Positions 16,634 to 24,981 of a stretch of 29,098 nucleotides of DNA are shown here, piece by piece. Made by a program: the position numbers and the translations under genes. Source of the stretch: JBFWQM01 sp050249455 (GTDB lineage Bacteria; Pseudomonadota; Alphaproteobacteria; MPNO01; VGEU01). Positions within the stretch are counted from its first letter, which is position 1. The number at the start of each line of letters is the position of its first letter. The notes beneath the pieces are model-generated. The model made no database searches. It was not told where the DNA came from and worked only from the letters and a program-made list of their open reading frames with translations. Location: assembly GCA_050249455.1 (NCBI GenBank), contig JBFWQM010000034.1, forward strand, positions 1 to 29,098, written 5' to 3'.

Positions 16634-16634
<1 letters not shown>
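15930..16634 (-). CDS. livF: Branched-chain-type ABC transporter ATP-binding protein LivF
   Basis: This 234-residue ATPase belongs to an HAAT-family importer. Walker A is GANGAGKST, the signature LSGGEQQMLAIARALM and Walker B ILFDEPSLGLSP, followed by the H-loop region VVLVEQN. The short length and C-terminal YVLETGKV are typical of LivF. The first base of its start codon overlaps the last base of the livG stop. It sits downstream of livK-H-M-G and upstream of two flavin monooxygenases, so the importer likely brings in the aromatic or heteroaromatic substrate rather than amino acids; this last point is inference. Confidence 0.94.
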
Positions 16635-17428
<794 letters not shown>

Positions 17429-17431
17429 CGC

Positions 17432-18421
17432 TCAGGCCCCCGCGTCGGCCTTGGCCGCCGCGCGCCCGGCGCCGGGCCACCAGCCGCGCGCCTTCATCAT
17501 CTCCGGCACGTAGACCAGCCCCTTGGGGAAGAACAGGATCGACACCATGAGCAGGATGCCGAACAGGCTGAGCCGGACCTCGCGCGCGAAGCGCAATTCC
17601 TCCACCACCACGGTGATGAGGACCGCGCCCAGCACCGGCCCGACGATGGTGCCGCGGCCGCCGATGGCGATCATGATCAGCATCGTCACCATGAAGCTGA
17701 AGCCGTAGACGTCGGGCCCGACATAGGAGATGTAGTGGGCGTAGAACGAGCCGGCGAGGCCGGCGAAGAAGGCGCCCAGGATGAACGCCACCATCGAGTA
17801 GAAGAACGGGTCGATGCCGATCGACTGGGCGAGCCGCGGGTTCTCGCGGATCGCGATCGACGCGCGGCCCATGTTCGAGTTGACGAAGCGGTGCTTGACC
17901 CACAGCGTCGCCACCACCAGCGCCAGCGCGACGTAGTAGTAGTGCGACTTGGCGGAGAAGTCCCAGCTCACCAGGCCGCCGATGTGGATCGACGGCCGCG
18001 GGATGTTGGGAAAGCCAAGCGGGCCGCGCGTCACCTCCTCCCAGTTCACCACGACGAGGCGCAGCACCTCGGCGAAGGCGAGCGTGATGAGCACGAAATA
18101 GTGGCCGTCCAGCCGCAAGGTGATGTAGCCGATGATGAACCCGGCGATCGCGGCCGTCAGCCCCGCCGCCGCCATCGCCCACCACACGCTCACCCCGGCA
18201 TCGATCGTCAGCATCGCCGCGGTGTAGCAGCCGATGCCGAAGAACGCCGCGTGGCCCAGCGAGAGCTGGCCGATATAGCCGACCACGATGTTGAGGCTGG
18301 AGGCGAGCACGACATAGAACAGCACCATGATCATCAGGTGCATGAAGTACTCGCTCTGCACCACCCACGGCAGCGCGATCGCCGCCGCGAGCACGATGAG
18401 CGACCAGTGGCTTGCGCGCAT
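17432..18421 (-). CDS. livM: Branched-chain-type ABC transporter permease LivM
   Basis: This 329-residue inner-membrane permease has about nine or ten hydrophobic segments. The LivM signature regions are SLNIVVGYIGQLSLGHAAFFGIG, here split as SLNIVVGYIGQ and LSLGHAAFFGIG, plus IGGRGTIVGPVLGA and the coupling-helix region MGRASIAIRENPRLAQSIGI. Two starts are possible: the ATG at 18421 used here, or a GTG at 18430 that overlaps the livH stop (GTGA). The C-terminal tail (GAGRAAAKADAGA) is low-complexity. Confidence 0.92.
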   Translation of the reverse strand: MRASHWSLIVLAAAIALPWVVQSEYFMHLMIMVLFYVVLASSLNIVVGYIGQLSLGHAAFFGIGCYTAAMLTIDAGVSVWWAMAAAGLTAAIAGFIIGYITLRLDGHYFVLITLAFAEVLRLVVVNWEEVTRGPLGFPNIPRPSIHIGGLVSWDFSAKSHYYYVALALVVATLWVKHRFVNSNMGRASIAIRENPRLAQSIGIDPFFYSMVAFILGAFFAGLAGSFYAHYISYVGPDVYGFSFMVTMLIMIAIGGRGTIVGPVLGAVLITVVVEELRFAREVRLSLFGILLMVSILFFPKGLVYVPEMMKARGWWPGAGRAAAKADAGA

Positions 18422-18426
18422 CGCGC

Positions 18427-19296
18427 TCACCGCGCCGCCGGGCTGAACAGGCCGTTCGGCCGGAACAGCAGGATCAGGATCACCATCACGAACCCGATGA
18501 CGTCCATGTAGCCGGTGGACACGAACCCGCCCCACAGGCTCTCCACCACGCCGAGGAGGATGCCGCCGGCGACCGCGCCGGGCAGGTTGGTCATGCCGCC
18601 CAGGATCACGACGACGAAGGCCTTCAGGGTCGCGATCTCCGCCGTCGAGGGATGCACGACGAAGATCGCGCCGATCAGCACGCCGGCGAGCGCCGCCATC
18701 GCGGTGCCGAACGCGAAGGTGAAGGTGTAGACGGTCTCGATGTTGACGCCGACCAGCGCCGCCGCTTCCTTCTGCTGGAAGGTGGCGCGCATCGCGCGCC
18801 CCAGCCGCGACCGCTTGATCAGGAGCTGCATGGCGACGATCGCCACCGCGCCGACCACCACCGCGAAGATGCGGCCTTCGGTGAGCACCACCGGTCCGAT
18901 GAAGATCGGCGCGCGGGCGAACGGCGTCTGCATCGCCTGCGGCGAGGTGCCGAAGGTCATCAGCATGGTGTTGAGCAGGAAGATCGAGAGCCCGATCGTC
19001 ACCAGCGCGGTGGAGAGCAGATGCTGGCCGCGCATCGGCCGGATCAGCACCCGGTCGGTCAGCGCGCCGAATGCGAACATGATGAGGACGACCAGCACGA
19101 TCGTCAGGTAGAAGTCGATCCCCAGCACGTTGCACAGCGCGTAGGCGACGACCCCGCCCATGACGAAGAACTCGCCGTGGGCGAAGTTCACCACTTCCAT
19201 CAGCCCGAAGATCATGGCGAGGCCGAGCGCCATGAGGGCGTAGAAGCAGCCCGTCACCAGACCGTTGACGAGGAATTGGAGCGCGACGTCAAACAT
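18427..19296 (-). CDS. livH: Branched-chain-type ABC transporter permease LivH
   Basis: This 289-residue inner-membrane permease has about eight hydrophobic segments. The N-terminus FLVNGLVTGCFYALMALGL and then MIFGLMEVVNFAHGEF are hallmarks of LivH, and LGGMTNLPGAVAGGILLGV is the conserved loop before the last helices. The coupling region is LGRAMRATFQQKEAAALVGV. It follows livK by 40 nt and its stop overlaps the alternative livM start. Confidence 0.94.
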   Translation of the reverse strand: MFDVALQFLVNGLVTGCFYALMALGLAMIFGLMEVVNFAHGEFFVMGGVVAYALCNVLGIDFYLTIVLVVLIMFAFGALTDRVLIRPMRGQHLLSTALVTIGLSIFLLNTMLMTFGTSPQAMQTPFARAPIFIGPVVLTEGRIFAVVVGAVAIVAMQLLIKRSRLGRAMRATFQQKEAAALVGVNIETVYTFTFAFGTAMAALAGVLIGAIFVVHPSTAEIATLKAFVVVILGGMTNLPGAVAGGILLGVVESLWGGFVSTGYMDVIGFVMVILILLFRPNGLFSPAAR

Positions 19297-19336
19297 GAGC
19301 GTCGCGCTCCCCGCCTTTGCGTTGCGGCACGGACGA

Positions 19337-20485
19337 CTACTTGTCGTACGGGCTCTTGCCGATGCCGGTGGCCTTGACGACCGGCACCTTGTTCTGGATC
19401 TCGACCAGCACGAGCTCGAGGCCGACCGCCTGGTGGTGGCTGTCGAACTTCACGTGGCCGTTCGGGCTCATGTAGTCGGTCTTCTCCAGCGCATCGCGGA
19501 TCTTCTCGGGGTCCGCCGCGCCGGCGCGCTGGATCGCCTGCGCGATGACGTTCACCGTGTTGTAGCCGGCGGCGTTGTACTTGCCCGGCTCCTCGCCATA
19601 CGCCTTCACGTGGGCGGCGACGAATTCCTTGTTGCGCGGGCTGTCCATCGTCGAGGCATAGACGACGCCCGACAGCAGCCCGTTGCCCGCCTCGCCGGCG
19701 AGGTTCATGAAGGTCGGCGTCGCCCACGCGCCGACGCCGAAGATCTTCGACTTGAGGCCGAGCTCCTTCGCCTGCTTGGCGATGATCGACCCGGCCTGGG
19801 TCTCGGCGACCACGATCACGACGTCGGCGTTGGCGGCGCGGATCTTGGTCAGCGGCGTGTAGAAGTCGCTGGCCGTGCGGTCGACGAACTCTGTCCCGAT
19901 CGTCTTGGCCTTGAACGCGTCGAAGGTTTCCTTGAACGCGCCCACCGTGCCGCGGCCCCAGTCGTCGTTGACCGCGAGGTAGTAGATGCTCTTCATCCCC
20001 ATCTTCTCGTAGAGGATGCCGGCGAACGCCTGCGCGGTCATCAGCTCCGACTCGGCGTTGCGGAAGAACCAGGGATGCTTCTCCTCGGTCAGCTTGGGGC
20101 TTGACGACACGCCGGTCACCAGCGGCACCTTGTTGCGCTCGGCCACCGGCATCACCGCGAGCGTCGCGCCGGAGCAGAAGGCTCCGTGCAGCACCGGCAC
20201 CTTGTCGCGCACGATCAGCTTCTCCGCCGCGGTCACCGATTCGGCCGGCTTGCACTGGCCGTCCTCGACCACCAGCTCCAGCTTCTTGCCGAGCACGCCG
20301 CCCTTGGCGTTGATCTCCTCCGCCGCCAGCTTGGCGCCCTTGATGCCGTTGTTGCCGTCGAAGGCGAGCGCGCCCGTCAACGGCTGGATGATGCCGATCT
20401 TGATCGTCTCCTGCGCAAGCGCGCTGCCCGACAGCGCGACGCCGGCCGCCAGAGCCGCCGCGATAGTCCACATCCTCGTTGCCAT
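19337..20485 (-). CDS. livK: Periplasmic substrate-binding protein of the branched-chain-type ABC importer
   Basis: This is a 382-residue type I periplasmic binding protein. It has a cleavable signal peptide of about 24 residues (MATRMWTIAAALAAGVALSG, then SALA before QET). The mature domain begins IKIGIIQPLTGALAFDGNNG and contains LVVEDGQCKP, HGAFCSGATLAVMP and VNDDWGRGTVGAF. The start ATG at 20485 is fixed by AAAGGAGGGG just upstream; the frame is open farther 5' only by chance. Close linkage with flavin monooxygenases suggests an aromatic-acid ligand, but ligand identity cannot be read here. Confidence 0.92.
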   Translation of the reverse strand: MATRMWTIAAALAAGVALSGSALAQETIKIGIIQPLTGALAFDGNNGIKGAKLAAEEINAKGGVLGKKLELVVEDGQCKPAESVTAAEKLIVRDKVPVLHGAFCSGATLAVMPVAERNKVPLVTGVSSSPKLTEEKHPWFFRNAESELMTAQAFAGILYEKMGMKSIYYLAVNDDWGRGTVGAFKETFDAFKAKTIGTEFVDRTASDFYTPLTKIRAANADVVIVVAETQAGSIIAKQAKELGLKSKIFGVGAWATPTFMNLAGEAGNGLLSGVVYASTMDSPRNKEFVAAHVKAYGEEPGKYNAAGYNTVNVIAQAIQRAGAADPEKIRDALEKTDYMSPNGHVKFDSHHQAVGLELVLVEIQNKVPVVKATGIGKSPYDK

Positions 20486-20528
20486 GGTCTCCCCTCCTTT
20501 GAAACGTCGCCGGTTTCGCCGGCGTTGG

Positions 20529-21587
20529 TCAGGCCGGATTGTTGCCGCGTTCCTCGAACCACAGCCCGAGCTTTTCCTGCGCGGCACGGTCGGAATAGCT
20601 GAACAGCACCGCCTCGCCGTCGGTCTCGAAGCGGTGCCAGTGCCACGCCGGGACCACGAACACGTCGTTGGCTTCCCATTCCAGCTCGGTCGTGCCGACG
20701 ATGGTGCGCCCCTTGCCCTCCGCCACGACGAACACCTTGGCGTCGGTCGCGCGGTAGGGGGCGGTGATGCCGGCCGGCAGGAGCTGCAGGTAGGCCGCCA
20801 TCGTCGTCATCGCGTGGTCGCCGGTCTGCGGGTTGACGTAGCGCACCTTCCAGCCGTCGTAGGGGTCGACCGGGTCGGCCGCGCGCAGCGCGTCGACCGC
20901 GGCGCGCACCGTCTCGTAGGGATAGCTGAACATCCGGTAGTCGAGCGCCGAGGACTTGTAGCTCGCCGGCACCACGTTGGCGCCGAAGCGGCGGCGATGG
21001 TCGCCCGCCGGGCGGCTGAGCGGGTGCGCGTCCTCGGTATAGCTGTGGAAGAAGGTCGATTCGAAGTTGCCGCACAGGCCGACGTCGAGCGCGTCGAACC
21101 AGATCGCCGGCGGCGCGCCGGGCGCGCCCTCGTGGCCGTGGTGGTGCCACAGGCCGGGCGGCTGGATCACCAGGTCGCCGGGGCGCATGTAGATCTTCTC
21201 GCCGTCGATCGCGGTAAAGGCGTTGTCGCCCTCGATGAAGAAGCGGAACGCGGTCTGGGTGTGGCGGTGCGCCGGCGCGATCTCGCCCGGCAGCATGACC
21301 TGGTAGTCGCCCGACACCGTCTGGGTGATGCCGTGCGCCGCTTCGGTCAGGCCGGGGTTGTGCAGCAGCAGCGCCCGACGCTCCGCCTCTTTGGCGCTGA
21401 TGACCTTGGTGCTCTCGAGGAGGTGCGGGCGGATCTGCTTGTAGCGCCACACCGCCGGCAGGCACGGCGTCTTGGGCTCCAGCGGCGCGTAGATCGGCAT
21501 GACCTTCCACGCCGGCAGCAGGTTCATCGGCGCCATGCGCTCGAAATAGGCTTCCTGCTCGGCGTTGCCCGACGGATTGCTGACCAC
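20529..21587 (-). CDS. Gentisate 1,2-dioxygenase-like bicupin (copy 1)
   Basis: This 352-residue bicupin is of the gentisate/1-hydroxy-2-naphthoate dioxygenase family, which cleave dihydroxylated rings with Fe(II). The N-terminal cupin carries H107 and H109 in PAHRHTQTAFRFFIEG and H148-H150 in PPGLWHHHGHEG. The C-terminal cupin (LPAGITAPYRATDAKVFVV, then VPAWHWHRF) lacks the first His pair, as is usual for this family. The start is a GTG at 21587 with GGGAGGGA upstream. It heads the minus-strand run and is divergent from the hydrolase at 21737. It may open the ring of the product of the downstream monooxygenases; whether the substrate is gentisate or a pyridine analogue is open. Confidence 0.87.
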   Translation of the reverse strand: MVSNPSGNAEQEAYFERMAPMNLLPAWKVMPIYAPLEPKTPCLPAVWRYKQIRPHLLESTKVISAKEAERRALLLHNPGLTEAAHGITQTVSGDYQVMLPGEIAPAHRHTQTAFRFFIEGDNAFTAIDGEKIYMRPGDLVIQPPGLWHHHGHEGAPGAPPAIWFDALDVGLCGNFESTFFHSYTEDAHPLSRPAGDHRRRFGANVVPASYKSSALDYRMFSYPYETVRAAVDALRAADPVDPYDGWKVRYVNPQTGDHAMTTMAAYLQLLPAGITAPYRATDAKVFVVAEGKGRTIVGTTELEWEANDVFVVPAWHWHRFETDGEAVLFSYSDRAAQEKLGLWFEERGNNPA

Positions 21588-21736
21588 CGTTCCCTCCCCG
21601 GCTCCGGCCCGCGTCGCGATTGGTTGCGAGCCGCTGCTATCGTGACGGCACCACCGGGACGAGTCCAGAACGAAGATACTGGACCACCGCGGCGTGGCGC
21701 ATAATCTTGTCGCCGCCGCACCCGAAGGAGATCGCC
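21588..21736. promoter_or_regulatory. Divergent promoter region with an inverted repeat operator candidate (21663-21684)
   Basis: This 149-bp region lies between oppositely oriented catabolic genes. It contains the inverted repeat GTCCAG-N10-CTGGAC (21663-21684), a size and symmetry typical of a dimeric regulator site. A CATAAT sequence at 21700-21705 could be a -10 element for the plus-strand gene. No regulator gene is in the window, so the controlling protein is unknown. Confidence 0.4.
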
Positions 21737-22612
21737 ATGCCCGCGTTCGACCGCTACGACTATTCCCCGATCGGCCGCCGGCCGCCGCTGAAGCTGCCGG
21801 ACGGCAAGCGCGTGGCGCTGACGGTCTATGTCAACGTGCAGCACTTCCCCAACGACCGTCCGGAAGTGGTGCACGCCATCGTGCCGGCGACGGCGAACTT
21901 CCAGCCCGACATCCTGAACACGACGTGGCGCGACTACGGCATGCGCGTGGGCATCTGGCGGCTGTTCGAGATCCTGGGCCGCCGCGGCGTGCCGGCCTCC
22001 GCCCTGCTCAACCGCGACGTCTGCCGCGAGTACCCGGCGGCGGTGGAGGAAGGCAACCGGCTGGGCTGGGAATGGCTCGCCATGTCGCACCACGGCGGCA
22101 GCTACCTCAACGGGCTGTCGGAGTCGGAGGAGACCGCGGTGGTGCGCGAAGTGCTGGATGACATCGGCCGCGGCACCGGGCGGCGGCCGCGCGGCTGGCT
22201 GACACCGTGCTTTTCGGAATCGTTCGGCACGCCCGACGTGCTGGCGGCGGCCGGCGTCGAGTATCTGTGCGACTACACCTGCGACGACCAGCCGTTCCCG
22301 CTGAAGGTGAAGCAGGGCTCGCTGCTCGCGCTGCCCTACTCGGTAGAGATGAACGACATCGCCTCGTTCCTCGCCATCGGCGTCAGCCCGGCGGATTTCG
22401 GCCAGATGATCCGCGACCAGTTCGACGTGCTGTACCGCGAGGGTGCGGCCACGGCCCGCGTCCTGCCGATCTGCCTGCACACCTTCCTGATGGGCCAGGC
22501 GTTCCGCGCCAAGCACCTCGACGAGGCGCTCGGCTACATCATGGGCCACGACGGCGTGTGGGCCACCACCGCGGGCGAGCTGCACGACTGGTACAGGAAG
22601 ACGGCGGGGTGA
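21737..22612 (+). CDS. Polysaccharide-deacetylase-fold hydrolase (PuuE/imidase-like)
   Basis: This 291-residue protein belongs to the NodB/polysaccharide deacetylase superfamily, in the branch that includes PuuE allantoinase-like and cyclic imide hydrolase-like enzymes rather than sugar deacetylases. Visible features are VALTVYVNVQHF in place of the NodB TFDDG motif, WLTPCFSESFGTPDVLAAAG, and YTCDDQPFPL, which resembles the SYADDLPY-type motif of PuuE. The start ATG at 21737 has GAAGGAG 6 nt upstream. It lies divergent from the dioxygenase-like gene and convergent with nicD. In a pathway passing through maleamate-type amides an imide- or amide-hydrolysing role is plausible but unproven. Confidence 0.8.
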   Translation: MPAFDRYDYSPIGRRPPLKLPDGKRVALTVYVNVQHFPNDRPEVVHAIVPATANFQPDILNTTWRDYGMRVGIWRLFEILGRRGVPASALLNRDVCREYPAAVEEGNRLGWEWLAMSHHGGSYLNGLSESEETAVVREVLDDIGRGTGRRPRGWLTPCFSESFGTPDVLAAAGVEYLCDYTCDDQPFPLKVKQGSLLALPYSVEMNDIASFLAIGVSPADFGQMIRDQFDVLYREGAATARVLPICLHTFLMGQAFRAKHLDEALGYIMGHDGVWATTAGELHDWYRKTAG

Positions 22613-22623
22613 GGCATCAAGAA

Positions 22624-22687
22624 GGGCGGGTTTGAAACCCGCCCCTACAGAACATCTTTTGCGTAGGGGCGGGTTTCAAACCCGCCC
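22624..22687. repeat. 25-bp perfect inverted repeat between convergent genes
   Basis: The left arm (22624-22648) and right arm (22663-22687) are exact reverse complements over 25 bp with a 14-nt loop. Each arm is itself palindromic, with GGGCGGGTTT and AAACCCGCCC around a central base. It lies 11 bp after the stop of the hydrolase and 20 bp from the stop of nicD. It may serve as a bidirectional terminator. The GC-rich palindrome type is also known as a dispersed repeat in diverse bacteria. Confidence 0.85.
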
Positions 22688-22707
22688 GTCTTGCCGCGTG
22701 TCAGACC

Positions 22708-23502
22708 TCAGGTCACGAACCGCCGCACCGCGGCGACGAAGCCGTCGAGGTCGTCCCACGGGATCATGTGGCCGACCTTCGGCACGCGCATCGACGTGCA
22801 GTCGGGGATCAGGCCGACAATCTCCTTCTCCTCCTCCGGCGTGACGGTGCCGCCGTTCTCGGCGCACATCAGGAGGGTGCGCGACTTGATCCTCGGCATC
22901 AGCGCGTGGATGTCCTCGTCTTGGAACGAGCGGTGCGATTCGGCGATGGCGGTCTTGTCGCAGGTCGGCAGCCACTGCTCGCGCATCGCGACGTGATCGG
23001 GGGTCCAGCCGGCAAACAAGGTGCCGGCGATCTGGGTCGGCTCGCCGCGGCACGCCTTGTCGATGCCCTCCAGGTAGAACGGCAGCGGGATCGGGTAGGG
23101 CCGCCGGCCGGGGCCGCTGACCGGCGGGTCGGCGAGGACCAGCGGCCCGACCGACTGCGGGTAGGCGGCGGCGAGCGCGATCGCGATGCGCGCGCCCATC
23201 GAGTGGCCGAGCACGACCGGCGCCTTCAGGCCCAGCGCATCGATCAGCGCCGCCGCGTCGGCGGCGTAGTCGGCCAGCCGGTAGCCGAGGTCAGGGCCGC
23301 CCTGCGACAGGCCGCGGCCGCGGATGTCGAGGGTGTAGACATGCGCGAACGCGCCCAGCCGGTCGCTGACGAAGGCCCAGGTCTGCGCCGGGCTGGTGAT
23401 GCCTGGCAGCAGCACGAATGCCGGGCCGGCCGAGCCATGCTCCAGGAAGTGGATGCGGACGCCGTTGACGATGCGGTGGTGGCCGCGGCCGTTCAGGGTC
23501 AT
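22708..23502 (-). CDS. nicD: N-formylmaleamate deformylase (alpha/beta hydrolase)
   Basis: NicD hydrolyses N-formylmaleamate to maleamate and formate in the pyridine-ring pathway. The protein has 264 residues with the alpha/beta-hydrolase nucleophile elbow GHSMGAR (S101), the acid D125 in LVLADPPVSGPGRRPYP, and the base H245 in KVGHMIPWD. These are the same positions reported for P. putida NicD (numbers recalled, not checked). The oxyanion-hole region is LLPGITSPAQTW. It lies 10 nt after nicX on the same strand, the order expected for two consecutive steps. A generic alpha/beta hydrolase of other specificity cannot be fully excluded. Confidence 0.87.
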   Translation of the reverse strand: MTLNGRGHHRIVNGVRIHFLEHGSAGPAFVLLPGITSPAQTWAFVSDRLGAFAHVYTLDIRGRGLSQGGPDLGYRLADYAADAAALIDALGLKAPVVLGHSMGARIAIALAAAYPQSVGPLVLADPPVSGPGRRPYPIPLPFYLEGIDKACRGEPTQIAGTLFAGWTPDHVAMREQWLPTCDKTAIAESHRSFQDEDIHALMPRIKSRTLLMCAENGGTVTPEEEKEIVGLIPDCTSMRVPKVGHMIPWDDLDGFVAAVRRFVT

Positions 23503-23512
23503 CGCGCGACGC

Positions 23513-24556
23513 TCAGCGCGCGCCGGCGCGCAGTTCCTTGGGCACCACCTCGCCGTCCTTGACGATCACCTCGCCGTCGAGGGTCAGCGTGCAGCCGCGC
23601 AGCGGCATGTCGAGATGGCAGCGCGTGTCGTTCTTGCCGCCGAGCTCGGAGTTCGGGCCGGTGGAGAACAGCACGTTGCCGTAGTAGGCGAGCGCATCCA
23701 TGCCGATCTCCTTCTGCGGATCGGCGACCGCCATGTGGTGCCAGTCGGCGCGCTCGTTCAGCCCCCAGCCGATGTGCGAGATGGCGTAGGCGCGCTTGTC
23801 CTTGAACGAGGCCATGTAGTTGCGGATCAGGTTGGCCTCCAGCCCGGAGCCCTGGATGTCGGTGACGTAGCCCTTTTCCACGGTGAACGTCACCGGGCTT
23901 TCGACGTAGCGGCGGAACGCGCACACGATGTCGCCCGGCGCCAGCACCACCTTGCCGTCGACCCCGTCGTCGTGGCCGCCGGTGAACATGAAGCCGGACG
24001 GCCAGTGGTCCCAGCGGCCCGGCGTGTCGGTGAAGCCGTACTCCGTCATCACCGGATAGGCGCCGAGGCGGTAGGTGATGTCGGTGCCGTGCGGCGAGGT
24101 GATGTGCATCACCTTGCTGGTCTTGAGCAGGTGCTCGCCGACCTCGACCCGCCGCCGCAGGTCCTCGTTGGGGAACATGCGGGTCAGCACCTCCAGAGGC
24201 TCCATCACCAGGAGCATGCGGGTGCCGGAATTGGTGATCTCGATCTGCTCCTCGGAGAACAGCAGGAACATCAGGTCGATCACGATGTCGGCGGCCTTCA
24301 GCGCCTCGATCGCCGGGCGGTTGCCGGCCAGGGTGGTCTTGCCGAAATTGCCGGCGAAGCCGCCGAACTGCATGCGCGGCGGCAGGTTGACCTGGAACGC
24401 GGTGGCGCCGAGCTGCTGGGCGGCGAGCAGGAAGGCGTGCGCGTAATCGGCCCGCGTCTCGCCCTCCGACAGCACCGCGACCGTCTGGCCGGGGCCGACC
24501 TTGCACAACTCCAGCTCGGCCTTGAACAGGGAGACCATTGCCGCATCGGTCGCCAT
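23513..24556 (-). CDS. nicX: 2,5-dihydroxypyridine 5,6-dioxygenase
   Basis: NicX cleaves 2,5-dihydroxypyridine to N-formylmaleamate with Fe(II). The protein has 347 residues (about 350 in P. putida NicX) and shares LGAYPVMTEYGF, DTPGRWDHWPSGF, ISHIGWGL, FSTGPNSELGGK and CHLDMPLR. The predicted iron and active-site residues H261, S298, H314 and D316 keep a constant offset of four from those I recall for P. putida (H265, S302, H318, D320). The start ATG at 24556 has GGGAGG 6 nt upstream; in-frame codons farther 5' lack such a site. It was formerly grouped with leucyl aminopeptidase-like (M29) proteins. It is followed by nicD. Confidence 0.92.
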   Translation of the reverse strand: MATDAAMVSLFKAELELCKVGPGQTVAVLSEGETRADYAHAFLLAAQQLGATAFQVNLPPRMQFGGFAGNFGKTTLAGNRPAIEALKAADIVIDLMFLLFSEEQIEITNSGTRMLLVMEPLEVLTRMFPNEDLRRRVEVGEHLLKTSKVMHITSPHGTDITYRLGAYPVMTEYGFTDTPGRWDHWPSGFMFTGGHDDGVDGKVVLAPGDIVCAFRRYVESPVTFTVEKGYVTDIQGSGLEANLIRNYMASFKDKRAYAISHIGWGLNERADWHHMAVADPQKEIGMDALAYYGNVLFSTGPNSELGGKNDTRCHLDMPLRGCTLTLDGEVIVKDGEVVPKELRAGAR

Positions 24557-24981
24557 CGCCACCTCCCATTGAATCAGAACGGCAATTTCCGCCCTCCGCC
24601 GTCGTGGAGTCAAGCCGCTGCGCCGCCTGCCCGGCCGGGTGCCTGCGGTTTGCGCCGGCGATGCCCATCGGTTCAGCGGATCAGCGCGCTCATCCGCGTC
24701 GCCAGCGCACGCGGCCGCGCCTTGCGCGCCAGGATCTTCGCGCGCACATCGGCCAGGACCGCGTCGGCGTCGAAGACGAGGTTACGACGCCCTTCCACGA
24801 CGATTCGGCCGTCGACGAAGACTGTGCCGCCGACAAGCCGTTCGCCACGATCGCCTGCTGGTTCCGAGAAGCGTTGACCAGGATCTATCAGGGCGCGTCG
24901 AGGCAGTAGAGCGCGTGGACGGCGTGCATACCCTGCCCGACCGGCCACGACAGCGCCGGCCGGCAATGCTAGCTTGCGGGC
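24557..24981. other. Spacer between nicX and the EamA gene
   Basis: This 425-bp stretch lies between divergent genes. It must hold the nicX promoter. About half of it is a decayed amidohydrolase 3' fragment (24673-24895). I see no strong promoter consensus or operator repeat. Confidence 0.5.
24673..24895 (-). pseudogene. 3' remnant of an amidohydrolase gene
   Basis: On the minus strand this reads RLVGGTVFVDGRIVVEGRRN and then LVFDADAVLADVRAKILARK before a stop. This is the C-terminal strand and helix typical of amidohydrolase/cytosine-deaminase-family enzymes (pattern VxxVxVDGRxVVxxGxxxxxDEDAxxA). There is no recognisable catalytic domain upstream. The frame runs antisense into the EamA gene, so only the tail survives. 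It is probably a deletion relic left when the catabolic genes were assembled. Confidence 0.65.
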
